From Xanthobacteraceae bacterium (GTDB lineage Bacteria; Pseudomonadota; Alphaproteobacteria; Rhizobiales; Xanthobacteraceae): a stretch of DNA of 5,923 nt. Under the pieces are notes generated by a model. That model worked only from the letters and a program-made list of their open reading frames with translations. It was not told where the DNA came from and ran no database searches. Below, piece by piece: positions 1 through 5,127 of the stretch. Positions within the stretch are counted from its first letter, which is position 1. Each line of letters starts with the position of its first letter. The position numbers and the translations under genes are program-made. Location of the stretch: positions 1 to 5,923 of the forward strand of contig JASHYD010000303.1 of the NCBI GenBank assembly GCA_030043175.1, read 5' to 3'.

Positions 1-685
1 GCGCGCGCATCTTGTAGAGCCGGCCCGAAATGGTCTTGCGCAGAATGTAAAGCCGCCGCTCGAATTCATCGGCATCGAGCTTACGATCGCCTTTGCCGAT
101 GAGAACCTGCTGGTGGAAAGGCTCGGTCGGCTTGACGGAGCGCCCGAGACAAGAATTGTCGTTTGGCACATCGCGCCAGCCGATAAGCCGCATGTCCTCG
201 CGCGCGATCTCTTCCGCGAAGACGTCCTTGATCTCTTGGCGCCAAGTTTGTTCATGCGGCATGAACAGCACGCCGACCGCATAGTCGCCCGGAGGCGGCA
301 GCGCCAGGCCGAGTTCAGCTGCGGCCTTGGCGAAGAACCTGTGAGGAATCTGAACCAGAATGCCGGCGCCGTCGCCGGCGCGCGGATCGGCGCCCACCGC
401 CCCGCGATGTTCGAGGTTCAACAAAATGGTCAGCGCATCCGCAACGATCCTGTGGGAGCGGCGCCCTTTGATATCCGCGATGAAGCCAACGCCGCATGAG
501 CCCTTGCCGAGGGTGGGGTCATAAAGGCCTGGTGGGACTGTGACGCCTTGCTCTGCGCCATCGCCCGCGAGGCGGATATCGCCTCCTTCCGCGACACCTC
601 CGTCGCGGCACGCATGGTGATTGGTCGCATCCCAAACCGACGGCGCCGGCAGGACTTGCCGTTGAAACGAGGTTGTTACGGTCAT
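1..685 (-). CDS. gltB: Glutamate synthase (GOGAT) large subunit, N-terminal part, truncated by window edge
   Basis: The reading frame opens at an ATG (complement of 683-685) and stays open through base 1, giving the first 228 residues of a protein that is usually about 1500 residues long. After a prefix of 63 residues comes S-C-G-V-G-F; Cys64 is the expected N-terminal nucleophile of the class II glutamine amidotransferase domain once the propeptide is removed. It is followed by IADIKGRRSH, then LNLEHRGAVGADPRAGDGAG and ILVQIPHRFF, all hallmarks of the GltB amidotransferase domain. Further on, NDNSCLGRSVKPTEP and FERRLYILRKTISGRLY also fit. The enzyme takes ammonia from glutamine and, with the small subunit, makes glutamate from 2-oxoglutarate using NADPH. 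A strong Shine-Dalgarno GAGGAGG (complement of 695-701) lies 9 nt before the ATG and supports this start. gltD is not in view. Family assignment is very secure; cofactor use is known for the family, not seen here. Confidence 0.96.
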   Translation of the reverse strand, partial: MTVTTSFQRQVLPAPSVWDATNHHACRDGGVAEGGDIRLAGDGAEQGVTVPPGLYDPTLGKGSCGVGFIADIKGRRSHRIVADALTILLNLEHRGAVGADPRAGDGAGILVQIPHRFFAKAAAELGLALPPPGDYAVGVLFMPHEQTWRQEIKDVFAEEIAREDMRLIGWRDVPNDNSCLGRSVKPTEPFHQQVLIGKGDRKLDADEFERRLYILRKTISGRLYKMRA

Positions 686-737
686 CGCTTCTCGCCTCCT
701 CGCCGGCGGCTTTGGCCGGCCCACACACCCTCGCACT

Positions 738-770
738 CCTTCGCCCGGAGTCGGCGCTGCGCCCCGAAGG
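738..770 (-). repeat. Nested inverted repeat in gltB leader
   Basis: Arms CCTTCG (738-743) and CGAAGG (765-770) pair perfectly, and inside them GGCG (753-756) pairs with CGCC (760-763) around a three-base loop. On the minus strand this would be transcribed in the gltB leader about 53-85 nt before the start codon. A second six-base-pair repeat, GCCGGC at 702-707 and 715-720, lies right next to the ribosome-binding site. No run of T follows either one, so they do not look like simple terminators. Function is unknown. Confidence 0.4.
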
Positions 771-919
771 CCCAACTATGTCAAGCAGGCAGCCTTCTCG
801 CCAGCCGATTTTTGGCGCAAACAGACCGCCTTTTTGGCCGTCGCCATTGCGCTTCGTTTGTGGCGGCAATCTCCCCACACGGCGGACCCCTCTGCCAACG
901 CTTGGCCCGCCCAAAGTGA

Positions 920-934
920 GACAGCATTGCTGTC
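920..934. repeat. Short perfect inverted repeat, possible operator
   Basis: GACAGC (920-925), three bases ATT, then GCTGTC (929-934) form a perfect six-base-pair palindrome in the spacer between gltB and the aldolase gene. Fourteen bases further on, CAAAATTTTG (948-957) is a second perfect palindrome. Dyads of this size in a divergent promoter region often bind a dimeric regulator, but no known operator is recognised here and the assignment is inference. Confidence 0.3.
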
Positions 935-1084
935 CTAACTTAGATGCCAAAATTTTGCCAGGGATTCAAGGCGCTGCCCAGCAAATTTCGAGCCTCCAAC
1001 TTATTTTTGTGTTTGCGGGTGCCGGCCATATCGGCTTCGCTGCGGCTTTAGCCAAACCCACAAAGAACCCAGGAAACACGGCAC

Positions 1085-2140
1085 ATGGAATTTGCAAGCG
1101 ACAACGCCGCCGGAGTGGCGCCTGCCGTTTTCGACGCCTTAATCCGCGCCAACACGGGATTTGCCATTGCATATGGAGACGACGCCTTGACGAAACGCGT
1201 CGAGCATCGGTTCTCGGAATTGTTCGAACGAGAGGTCGCGGTATTTCTGGTCACCACCGGCACGGCGGCCAACGCATTGGCTCTTGCGCATCTGTCGCCG
1301 CCATGGGGGGCCGTGCTATGCCACACTGAGGCTCATGCCATTGTGCACGAATGCGGCGCACCGGAGTTTTACGGCGGCGGATTGCGGCTGCTTGGGATCG
1401 AGGGCGAAGGCGGCAAGCTGCGACCCGACGCCGTCGCGGCGGCGCTCGACCGGCACTTCGGCCTTCGCCCGCACCAAATTCTGCCCGCTGCGCTGTCGCT
1501 CACGCAGGCGAGCGAATGCGGCACCGTGTACGGGATTGATGAAATCTCAGCCTTGGCGGCGCTGGCGCGTGAACGCGGCCTGGCGATGCATATGGACGGC
1601 GCGCGGTTCGCGAACGCGGTTGCGTGGCTTGGCGCCACCCCGGCCGAGGTGACGTGGCGCGCCGGCGTCGACGTTTTGTCGTTCGGCGCCACCAAAGGCG
1701 GCGCGCTCGCCGCCGAAGCTGTTGTGTTCTTCGATCCGGCGCGCGTCGACGCGATGGCGGAGCGCCGCAAGCGCGGCGGCCACCTTACCTCCAAGCACCG
1801 TTTTGTCGCCGCGCAGTTCGAAGCCTTCCTGGCCAACGAGGAGTGGCTCAAGCTCGCGGCCCACGCCAATCGCATGGCCGAGCGCTTCGCGACGCATCTC
1901 GCCAGCGTCAAGCTCGCGCCGCTGTGGCCGGTCGAAGCCAACATGGTGTTCGTGCAGCTGCCTCAGGCCTTACACGAACGCCTGCAGGCCGCGGGCGCAA
2001 GCTATTACGTGATCCACAGCCACAATACCGATCCCGTCGCGGTGCCGTCCGGCTATCTCTTGGTTCGCTTGGTGACATCTTTCGCCACGACGGAATCGAG
2101 CGTTGATAAATTCATCTCTGTCGTGAAATCGACGCTGTGA
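1085..2140 (+). CDS. ltaE: Low-specificity L-threonine aldolase (PLP-dependent)
   Basis: The 351-residue protein belongs to the beta-eliminating lyase / threonine aldolase group of fold-type I PLP enzymes, which split L-threonine or L-allo-threonine into glycine and acetaldehyde in the cytoplasm. The N-terminal block MEFASDNAAGVAPAV and the AYGDDALTKRVE segment (29-40) are typical. TTGTAANALAL (57-67) is the phosphate-binding region. His84 in TEAHAIVHE should stack on the cofactor ring, HMDGARFANA (169-178) carries Asp171 for the pyridine nitrogen and Arg174, and SFGATKGGAL (199-208) holds the Schiff-base Lys204. Length matches the roughly 340-350-residue bacterial forms. AGGA at 1071-1074 sits 10 nt before the ATG. 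The gene stands alone, with no co-directional partner within 500 nt, and I see no clear terminator. Related phenylserine or hydroxy-amino-acid aldolases share these motifs, so the exact substrate is uncertain. Confidence 0.9.
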   Translation: MEFASDNAAGVAPAVFDALIRANTGFAIAYGDDALTKRVEHRFSELFEREVAVFLVTTGTAANALALAHLSPPWGAVLCHTEAHAIVHECGAPEFYGGGLRLLGIEGEGGKLRPDAVAAALDRHFGLRPHQILPAALSLTQASECGTVYGIDEISALAALARERGLAMHMDGARFANAVAWLGATPAEVTWRAGVDVLSFGATKGGALAAEAVVFFDPARVDAMAERRKRGGHLTSKHRFVAAQFEAFLANEEWLKLAAHANRMAERFATHLASVKLAPLWPVEANMVFVQLPQALHERLQAAGASYYVIHSHNTDPVAVPSGYLLVRLVTSFATTESSVDKFISVVKSTL

Positions 2141-2321
2141 ATGCCCAAGGTCCGCCTCAATCGGGCGCTCCGATAGTAGGCTTGAGACTTGCCATGAGAG
2201 GACGCTCGACAGCGTTCAATCCGAAACGGATCGAAGCATTGCCAAGTCATAAGTCGGAGAGGCGCGTACAAGTAATCCCAAGCTGCCTTCTTGTAGGAGG
2301 GACCCTTGGGGGTGTTCGCCC

Positions 2322-2366
2322 GGACGGCCACGCGTCCACCCGGCAACCGGGCGACCACCAGGTCGC
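2322..2366. repeat. Three adjacent small hairpins downstream of the omega-RNA candidate
   Basis: Three stem-loops follow one another with almost no spacing: GGACG/CGTCC (2322-2326 with 2333-2337), CCCGG/CCGGG around CAA (2339-2343 with 2347-2351) and GCGACC/GGTCGC around ACCA (2351-2356 with 2361-2366). On the minus strand they come after the 3' hairpin of the omega-RNA candidate. They may be part of a longer RNA, a remnant of the element's other end, or a loose termination zone, although no T-run follows. A minus-strand frame open from 2436 crosses them, but it resembles no protein I can name. Confidence 0.35.
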
Positions 2367-2385
2367 TCCTGTGGATCGTGAAAAG

Positions 2386-2638
2386 GGAGCAAAATCCGCC
2401 TGCCTGAAGGCGGGCCTTTTGCCTCCAGGCGGTGGGTTAGGCCATCGCTCAAGACCGACGTCCGAATCTTCCTTCAGTTCGGACCTCTCGAAGGCGAAGC
2501 AGACAAGGCCGGGGTACGAAACGGGCTTTGCTCGAACGTACTCAACTTTGTCGGGGCGCGTCACTAGGCCCCCTACGGTGCACCTGCGAAGTGGCCCTTA
2601 ACAAGCCACGCTTTCCTCCCCACGCCTGAAGGCGGGGA
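2386..2638 (-). ncRNA. Candidate HEARO / IscB-type omega-RNA scaffold without an adjacent iscB
   Basis: Read 5' to 3' on the minus strand, the stems are: an end hairpin (2618-2637: 4 bp, bulged A, 3 bp, loop of 4); GTGGC/GCCAC (2591-2595 with 2605-2609); a self-complementary GGTGCACC (2577-2584); GGGGC/GCCCC (2553-2557 with 2568-2572); a nested pair made of GACAA/TTGTC (2502-2506 with 2548-2552) enclosing GTACG/CGTAC (2514-2518 with 2537-2541); a perfect 7-bp hairpin (2460-2466 with 2478-2484); GAGCGATGGCC around 2440-2450; and a long 3' hairpin (2386-2426) with stems of 4, 5 and 6 bp. Size (about 250 nt) and order (end hairpin, multi-stem body, 3' hairpin) fit HEARO RNAs, the guide-carrying RNAs of IscB nucleases. 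In those loci the RNA precedes iscB on the same strand; here no iscB follows. Identification rests on architecture and recalled sequence flavour, not on a covariance search. Confidence 0.55.
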
Positions 2639-2655
2639 TATCCAGCGGAGGTTCG

Positions 2656-3264
2656 ATGAAAAGGATACGTGCTCTTGGGTCGGTGCTCGTCGTCCTCGTT
2701 GCGCTAACGGCGGCGGCGTTAGCGCTCGCGCCGTCGAAAAGTGCGGCGCAGGACGTCAGCCGAGCCGTTGCCGGCGGGTGGACGACGCTGCGAACGCTTG
2801 CGCCCTCGCAAATCATAATGGAGGTGCGACGGGTGGGATTTAAGCCGATCAGCCGTCCGGTCCAGCGCGGCCCGGTCTACGTTGTGTCGGCTCTCGATGG
2901 CGACGACCTCGATGTGAAGCTGACATTAGATGCGTATAGCGGCCGCCTGTTATGGGTGGCCGATATCAGCCGCACGCGTTTCGGCGGCTACTACGGCTAT
3001 CCTGCATGGCCATATCGGGCCCGTCCGGGGTTGCCGCCCGCCGACATACCCAACAGCGGACCAGACATGAACATCAGACCGGACAGGACCGTTGTACGAA
3101 GTTCGCTGCCGTTGCCGCGTGCCCGCCCGGTGGAACTCACCAGCGCGGTAAACACGCAAAGCGCGGCGCCGCCGGCCCAGGATCCCCTGCATCCGGACGT
3201 TGCGGCGGCCGCAAAGCCGCCTCCGGTGGCCCCGACCATGGTCCCGATCGCCCCGCTGGAGTAA
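2656..3264 (+). CDS. Exported PepSY-like protein with proline-rich tail
   Basis: The 202-residue product begins MKRIR followed by a hydrophobic stretch (about 7-25) and a likely signal-peptidase site after S-A-A at 29-31, so export to the periplasm is expected. Residues about 48-104 resemble a PepSY-type domain: an IIMEVRRVGFKPIS segment, then RGPVYVVSALDGDDLDVKLTLDAYSGRLLWVADI, the usual beta-strand pattern ending in D-x-x-x-G-x-L. Similar small PepSY proteins are common in rhizobia, and some PepSY domains inhibit proteases, but no specific function can be assigned. Residues 110-120 are rich in Tyr, Gly, Pro and Trp, and the last 80 are a low-complexity Pro/Ala tail without obvious fold. GGAGG at 2647-2651, only 4 nt before the ATG, supports this start. 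The ribosome-binding site lies about 10 nt from the end of the omega-RNA element, so the original promoter may have been displaced. Confidence 0.8.
   Translation: MKRIRALGSVLVVLVALTAAALALAPSKSAAQDVSRAVAGGWTTLRTLAPSQIIMEVRRVGFKPISRPVQRGPVYVVSALDGDDLDVKLTLDAYSGRLLWVADISRTRFGGYYGYPAWPYRARPGLPPADIPNSGPDMNIRPDRTVVRSSLPLPRARPVELTSAVNTQSAAPPAQDPLHPDVAAAAKPPPVAPTMVPIAPLE
2701..2725. repeat. Nine-base-pair perfect inverted repeat inside signal-peptide coding region
   Basis: GCGCTAACG (2701-2709) and CGTTAGCGC (2717-2725) are perfect inverted copies separated by seven bases. They encode part of the Ala/Leu-rich hydrophobic core of the PepSY-like protein's signal peptide. In the mRNA this would be a stable hairpin about 45 nt after the start codon. 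It may simply reflect alternating Ala and Leu codons, or it could influence translation. Confidence 0.5.
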
Positions 3265-3269
3265 CGGGC

Positions 3270-3297
3270 AAAAAACGCCCCGGTGATCACCGGGGCG
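3270..3297 (-). terminator. Rho-independent terminator of the hsp20 gene
   Basis: Bases 3276-3297 form a perfect 22-base palindrome centred on TGATCA, an 11-bp dyad with GC-rich arms. On the minus strand it is followed at once by six T residues (complement of 3270-3275), the classic intrinsic terminator layout. It lies about 40 nt past the hsp20 stop codon. On the plus strand the hairpin is 11 nt past the PepSY gene's TAA but has no T-run after it, so it probably serves that convergent gene only weakly, if at all. Confidence 0.88.
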
Positions 3298-3338
3298 CCC
3301 GATCTATCCGATGCTTGGTTGCCGGTCGTCGAGGCCGA

Positions 3339-3806
3339 TTAGGCTGCAGCCTTGGCGTCGATGGCCTTGCCGTTCTGGGTCGCGCTGATGCGAATGTTGC
3401 GCGGCTTCATGGCTTCCGGCACCTCGCGCACCAGGTCGATATGCAAGAGACCGTGCTCCAATCGCGCGGCCTTCACCTGAACGAAATCCGCAAGCCGGAA
3501 GATGCGCTCGAACGACCGTGCAGCAATACCCTGATAGAGAAGCTCCGACCCGCGGCTAGCGTCAGCTTCGCGAGCCTTTTCGCCCCTCACGGTCAGGGCA
3601 TTTTCTTTTGCTTCGACGGTCAGCTCGGACTCGGAAAATCCGGCGACCGCAAGGGTTACGCGGTATGAGTTCTCCGCGGTCCGCTCGATATTGTAGGGTG
3701 GATAAGCGCTTCCACTCTCGAAGCCCGGGGCTTTGTCAAGCATCGAAAACAGCCGGTCAAAGCCGACAGTGGAACGATAAAGCGGTGAGAGATCGAATGT
3801 ACGCAT
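3339..3806 (-). CDS. Small heat shock protein, Hsp20 / IbpA family
   Basis: The 155-residue protein is an ATP-independent holdase chaperone of the alpha-crystallin superfamily, which forms cytoplasmic oligomers that bind unfolding proteins. The N-terminal arm MRTFDLSPLYRSTVGFDRLF is typical of IbpA-like proteobacterial class A proteins. The alpha-crystallin domain spans about residues 36-135: PPYNIERTAENSYRVTLAVA, GFSESELTVEAKENALTVRGEK, then YQGIAARSFERIFRLADFV and the signature LEHGLLHIDLVREVPE. The tail has the I-R-I (I-x-I) motif in RNIRISA needed for oligomer assembly. A strong AAGGAGG (complement of 3814-3820) precedes the ATG by 7 nt and is predicted to be masked in a leader hairpin. 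The gene is a single unit: sigma-32-like promoter and ROSE-like leader upstream, intrinsic terminator downstream. I leave the symbol empty because rhizobial genomes carry several hsp paralogues. Confidence 0.96.
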   Translation of the reverse strand: MRTFDLSPLYRSTVGFDRLFSMLDKAPGFESGSAYPPYNIERTAENSYRVTLAVAGFSESELTVEAKENALTVRGEKAREADASRGSELLYQGIAARSFERIFRLADFVQVKAARLEHGLLHIDLVREVPEAMKPRNIRISATQNGKAIDAKAAA

Positions 3807-3885
3807 GGCATATCCTCCTTTGAAGCGACATGCGGGGTCCGCCTATATTGGCCAGACCGGGTCTGTGCAGCCGAATGGCCTGCAC
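3807..3885 (-). promoter_or_regulatory. ROSE-like RNA thermometer in hsp20 5' leader
   Basis: The predicted leader of about 79 nt folds into three consecutive hairpins. The first is an interrupted 7-bp stem at 3866-3884. The second is CAGAC/GTCTG around a triloop (3853-3857 with 3861-3865). The last covers the ribosome-binding site: bases 3833-3827 pair with 3808-3814 (7 bp including one G.U), followed by a G-G opposition (3826/3815), a bulged A and 3 more base pairs enclosing a CAA loop, so the whole AAGGAGG is occluded. The anti-Shine-Dalgarno strand reads UCGCU, which fits the U(U/C)GCU core of ROSE elements, the thermometers of rhizobial and other proteobacterial small heat-shock genes. 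Melting at high temperature would expose the site. Seen: sequence and pairing. Inferred: function. Confidence 0.78.
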
Positions 3886-3890
3886 GCGAT

Positions 3891-3921
3891 TTATATGGGA
3901 GAGCCCGCTCCTGGCTTCAAG
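3891..3921 (-). promoter_or_regulatory. Sigma-32 (RpoH) type heat-shock promoter for hsp20
   Basis: On the minus strand CTTGAA (complement of 3916-3921) is followed after 16 nt by CCCATATAA (complement of 3891-3899). These match the RpoH -35 (CTTGAA) and -10 (CCCCATnT) elements. Initiation 5-7 nt downstream would put the RNA start at about 3884-3886, exactly where the first leader hairpin begins, and would give a leader of about 79 nt before the hsp20 ATG. Confidence 0.82.
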
Positions 3922-4021
3922 GTCCAAAAAGCGACACCGCTGCGCGGGCGGCGGGATTGTTGAGCAGAGTTCCCGCACATTTGTAGTGAGTGCTGCAGAC
4001 AATTCCGGTAAGCGATGGAGG

Positions 4022-4966
4022 ATGAAACTCGTTTCCATTCCGGCCAATCCGGTCCCCGAAGGCGCCGTAGCGGGTGTGCTCAAGACGTCCGACGGGATCT
4101 CGATTAGATTCGCGCGCTGGCCGCCGCCGCGGGAGCGCAAGGGGACGGTGTGCATCTTCCAAGGACGCATCGAGTTCATCGAAAAGTATTTTGAAATCGT
4201 GCGCGATCTGACCGCGCGCGGCTTTGCGGTGGCGGCCCTCGATTGGCGTGGCCAGGGCCTTTCCGACCGTATGCTCCGAGAGCCGCGCAAGGGGCACGTC
4301 ACGAGCTTTGCCGAATATGACGCCGATCTTGAGATTTTCATGAGGGAGGTTGTTCTACCCGATTGCCCGCCACCGCTGTTCGGGCTCGCAAATTCGATGG
4401 GGGGCGCGGTTCTGATACGTGCCCTAGCCCGCGGCAATCGCTGGTTCGACCGCGTGGTGTTATGCGCTCCGATGATCAAGCTGACCAACGTGCCGCTGCT
4501 CACTATGGCGCCGGCGCTCGCAAGGACGATGCGGATGGCCGGCTTCGGAGGTGCGTTCATCCCCGGCGGCGGACCGGTCTGCAGCGCCTGCGGTCCCTTC
4601 CTCGACAACCCGGTGACGTCCGATCCGATACGCCACGCCCGCACCGCCGCCGTCCTTGAGGCCGAAGCGGCTTTGGCGCTCGGCGCACCGACCATCGCCT
4701 GGGCGGACTCCGCGTTCCGCATCATGGCGGAATTTGCCAGCCCGGCCTTTCCGGCAAAGCTGCGTCAGCCATTGCTGATTATCGCCTGCGGTCGTGATCG
4801 CCTGGTTTCAACCGCAGCCATTGAGGATTTCGGCAGCCGCCTGCGCGTCGGCTCCCATCTTGTCATCCCGGGCTCCAAGCATGAAGTCATGATGGAGCTC
4901 GATGTGTACCGGAGCCAATTCTGGGCCGCCTTTGATGCTTTCATTCCCGGAACCCCTGCGTTTTGA
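4022..4966 (+). CDS. Alpha/beta hydrolase, lysophospholipase L2 (PldB)-like
   Basis: The 314-residue product is a serine hydrolase of the PldB / monoacylglycerol-lipase group (Hydrolase_4 type). Key blocks are GTVCIFQGRIEFIEKYFE (41-58, oxyanion region), LDWRGQGLSD (73-82), and the nucleophile elbow LANSMGG with Ser125. The other triad members are Asp259 in ACGRDRLVS and His287 in GSKHEVMME. No signal peptide is seen, so a cytoplasmic or membrane-associated enzyme acting on lysophospholipids or monoglycerides is likely, but the substrate is unproven. The frame is open upstream to 3830, but the preceding 64 residues lack family resemblance and overlap the hsp20 control region, so I choose ATG 4022, where MKLVSIPANPVPEG matches the usual family beginning. 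GGAGG (4017-4021) abuts this ATG with no spacing, which is unusual; GTG 3986 is the alternative. It diverges from hsp20 and converges on hisN. Confidence 0.87.
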   Translation: MKLVSIPANPVPEGAVAGVLKTSDGISIRFARWPPPRERKGTVCIFQGRIEFIEKYFEIVRDLTARGFAVAALDWRGQGLSDRMLREPRKGHVTSFAEYDADLEIFMREVVLPDCPPPLFGLANSMGGAVLIRALARGNRWFDRVVLCAPMIKLTNVPLLTMAPALARTMRMAGFGGAFIPGGGPVCSACGPFLDNPVTSDPIRHARTAAVLEAEAALALGAPTIAWADSAFRIMAEFASPAFPAKLRQPLLIIACGRDRLVSTAAIEDFGSRLRVGSHLVIPGSKHEVMMELDVYRSQFWAAFDAFIPGTPAF

Positions 4967-5127
4967 TCGTGCTCCTTTTGCCATCCGCAGGGATCGGGGC
5001 ATCGCCGGCACTAATCATTAAATCGCACCCTATTGGCGGGCCTGACAGGGGCGGCCGATGAGGGGCCGTGTGCGACGACAAAGCATCGCTTCCTGGCGGC
5101 GGCGATGATGGCCGCCCGCACCAGGCA

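Larger units (their letters stand above)
686..1084. promoter_or_regulatory. Divergent gltB / threonine aldolase spacer
   Basis: This 399-nt stretch separates the divergent starts of gltB and the aldolase gene. Reading frames crossing it have skewed composition and no recognisable protein, so I treat it as non-coding. It becomes AT-richer between about 935 and 1015, which is where promoters would be expected, but I could not find a convincing -35/-10 pair for either gene. A TTGACA on the minus strand (779-784) lacks a matching -10. The gltB leader would be long and contains inverted repeats at 702-720 and 738-770. A compact inverted repeat at 920-934 is the best operator candidate. For the aldolase, only a modest AGGA at 1071-1074 serves as ribosome-binding site. 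Confidence 0.5.
2251..2640 (-). mobile_element. Candidate protein-less IS200/IS605-like element carrying an omega-RNA
   Basis: The spacer between the aldolase and the next gene (2141-2655) has no credible coding sequence but is packed with stem-loops. At its right side is a GC hairpin with loop TGAA (2618-2637) of the kind found at the ends of IS200/IS605-family elements. On the minus strand this would be the left end, directly followed by an omega-RNA-like scaffold. HEARO/IscB elements are described as inserting next to ATGA or GTGA. The only such tetramer on the minus strand between 2141 and 2300 is ATGA at 2247-2250, so I place the other end at about 2251. An imperfect subterminal hairpin (TACAAG 2267-2272 with CTTGTA 2290-2295) lies just inside. 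No transposase or IscB/TnpB domain is encoded. Both boundaries are inferred; a decayed longer element is equally possible. Confidence 0.4.

Noticed and set aside
779..784. TTGACA on the minus strand as a sigma-70 -35 box for gltB
   Set aside because: The sequence at the expected -10 distance is GC-rich and bears no resemblance to TATAAT.
519..950. Minus-strand frame of 143 codons overlapping the gltB start
   Set aside because: Arg/Gly/Pro-rich translation with no domain; it overlaps gltB in another frame and is explained by high GC.
673..1329. Plus-strand frame of 218 codons across the divergent spacer
   Set aside because: It runs into the threonine aldolase gene in the wrong frame and has no recognisable protein features.
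1369..1944. Minus-strand frame of 191 codons inside the aldolase gene
   Set aside because: It is the antisense shadow of a strongly supported gene, Ser/Arg/Ala-rich and without motifs.
2137..2601. Plus-strand frame of 154 codons covering the spacer after the aldolase
   Set aside because: It starts at a GTG overlapping the aldolase stop with no ribosome-binding site, has low-complexity composition and runs through the stem-loops of the RNA candidate.
2598..2640. Right-end hairpin read as the 3' end of a plus-strand TnpB-type guide RNA
   Set aside because: No TnpB C-terminal sequence precedes it on the plus strand, and the stem order fits an IscB-type RNA on the minus strand better; orientation still deserves a covariance search.
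3830..4021. Upstream 64-codon extension of the hydrolase gene
   Set aside because: It overlaps the hsp20 promoter and leader, lacks a ribosome-binding site and shows no family similarity before MKLVSIPANPVPEG.
3757..4725. Minus-strand frame of 322 codons opposite the hydrolase gene
   Set aside because: The plus-strand frame has a complete alpha/beta hydrolase catalytic triad, whereas this one is a Ser/Arg/Pro-rich shadow that also covers the hsp20 promoter and leader.
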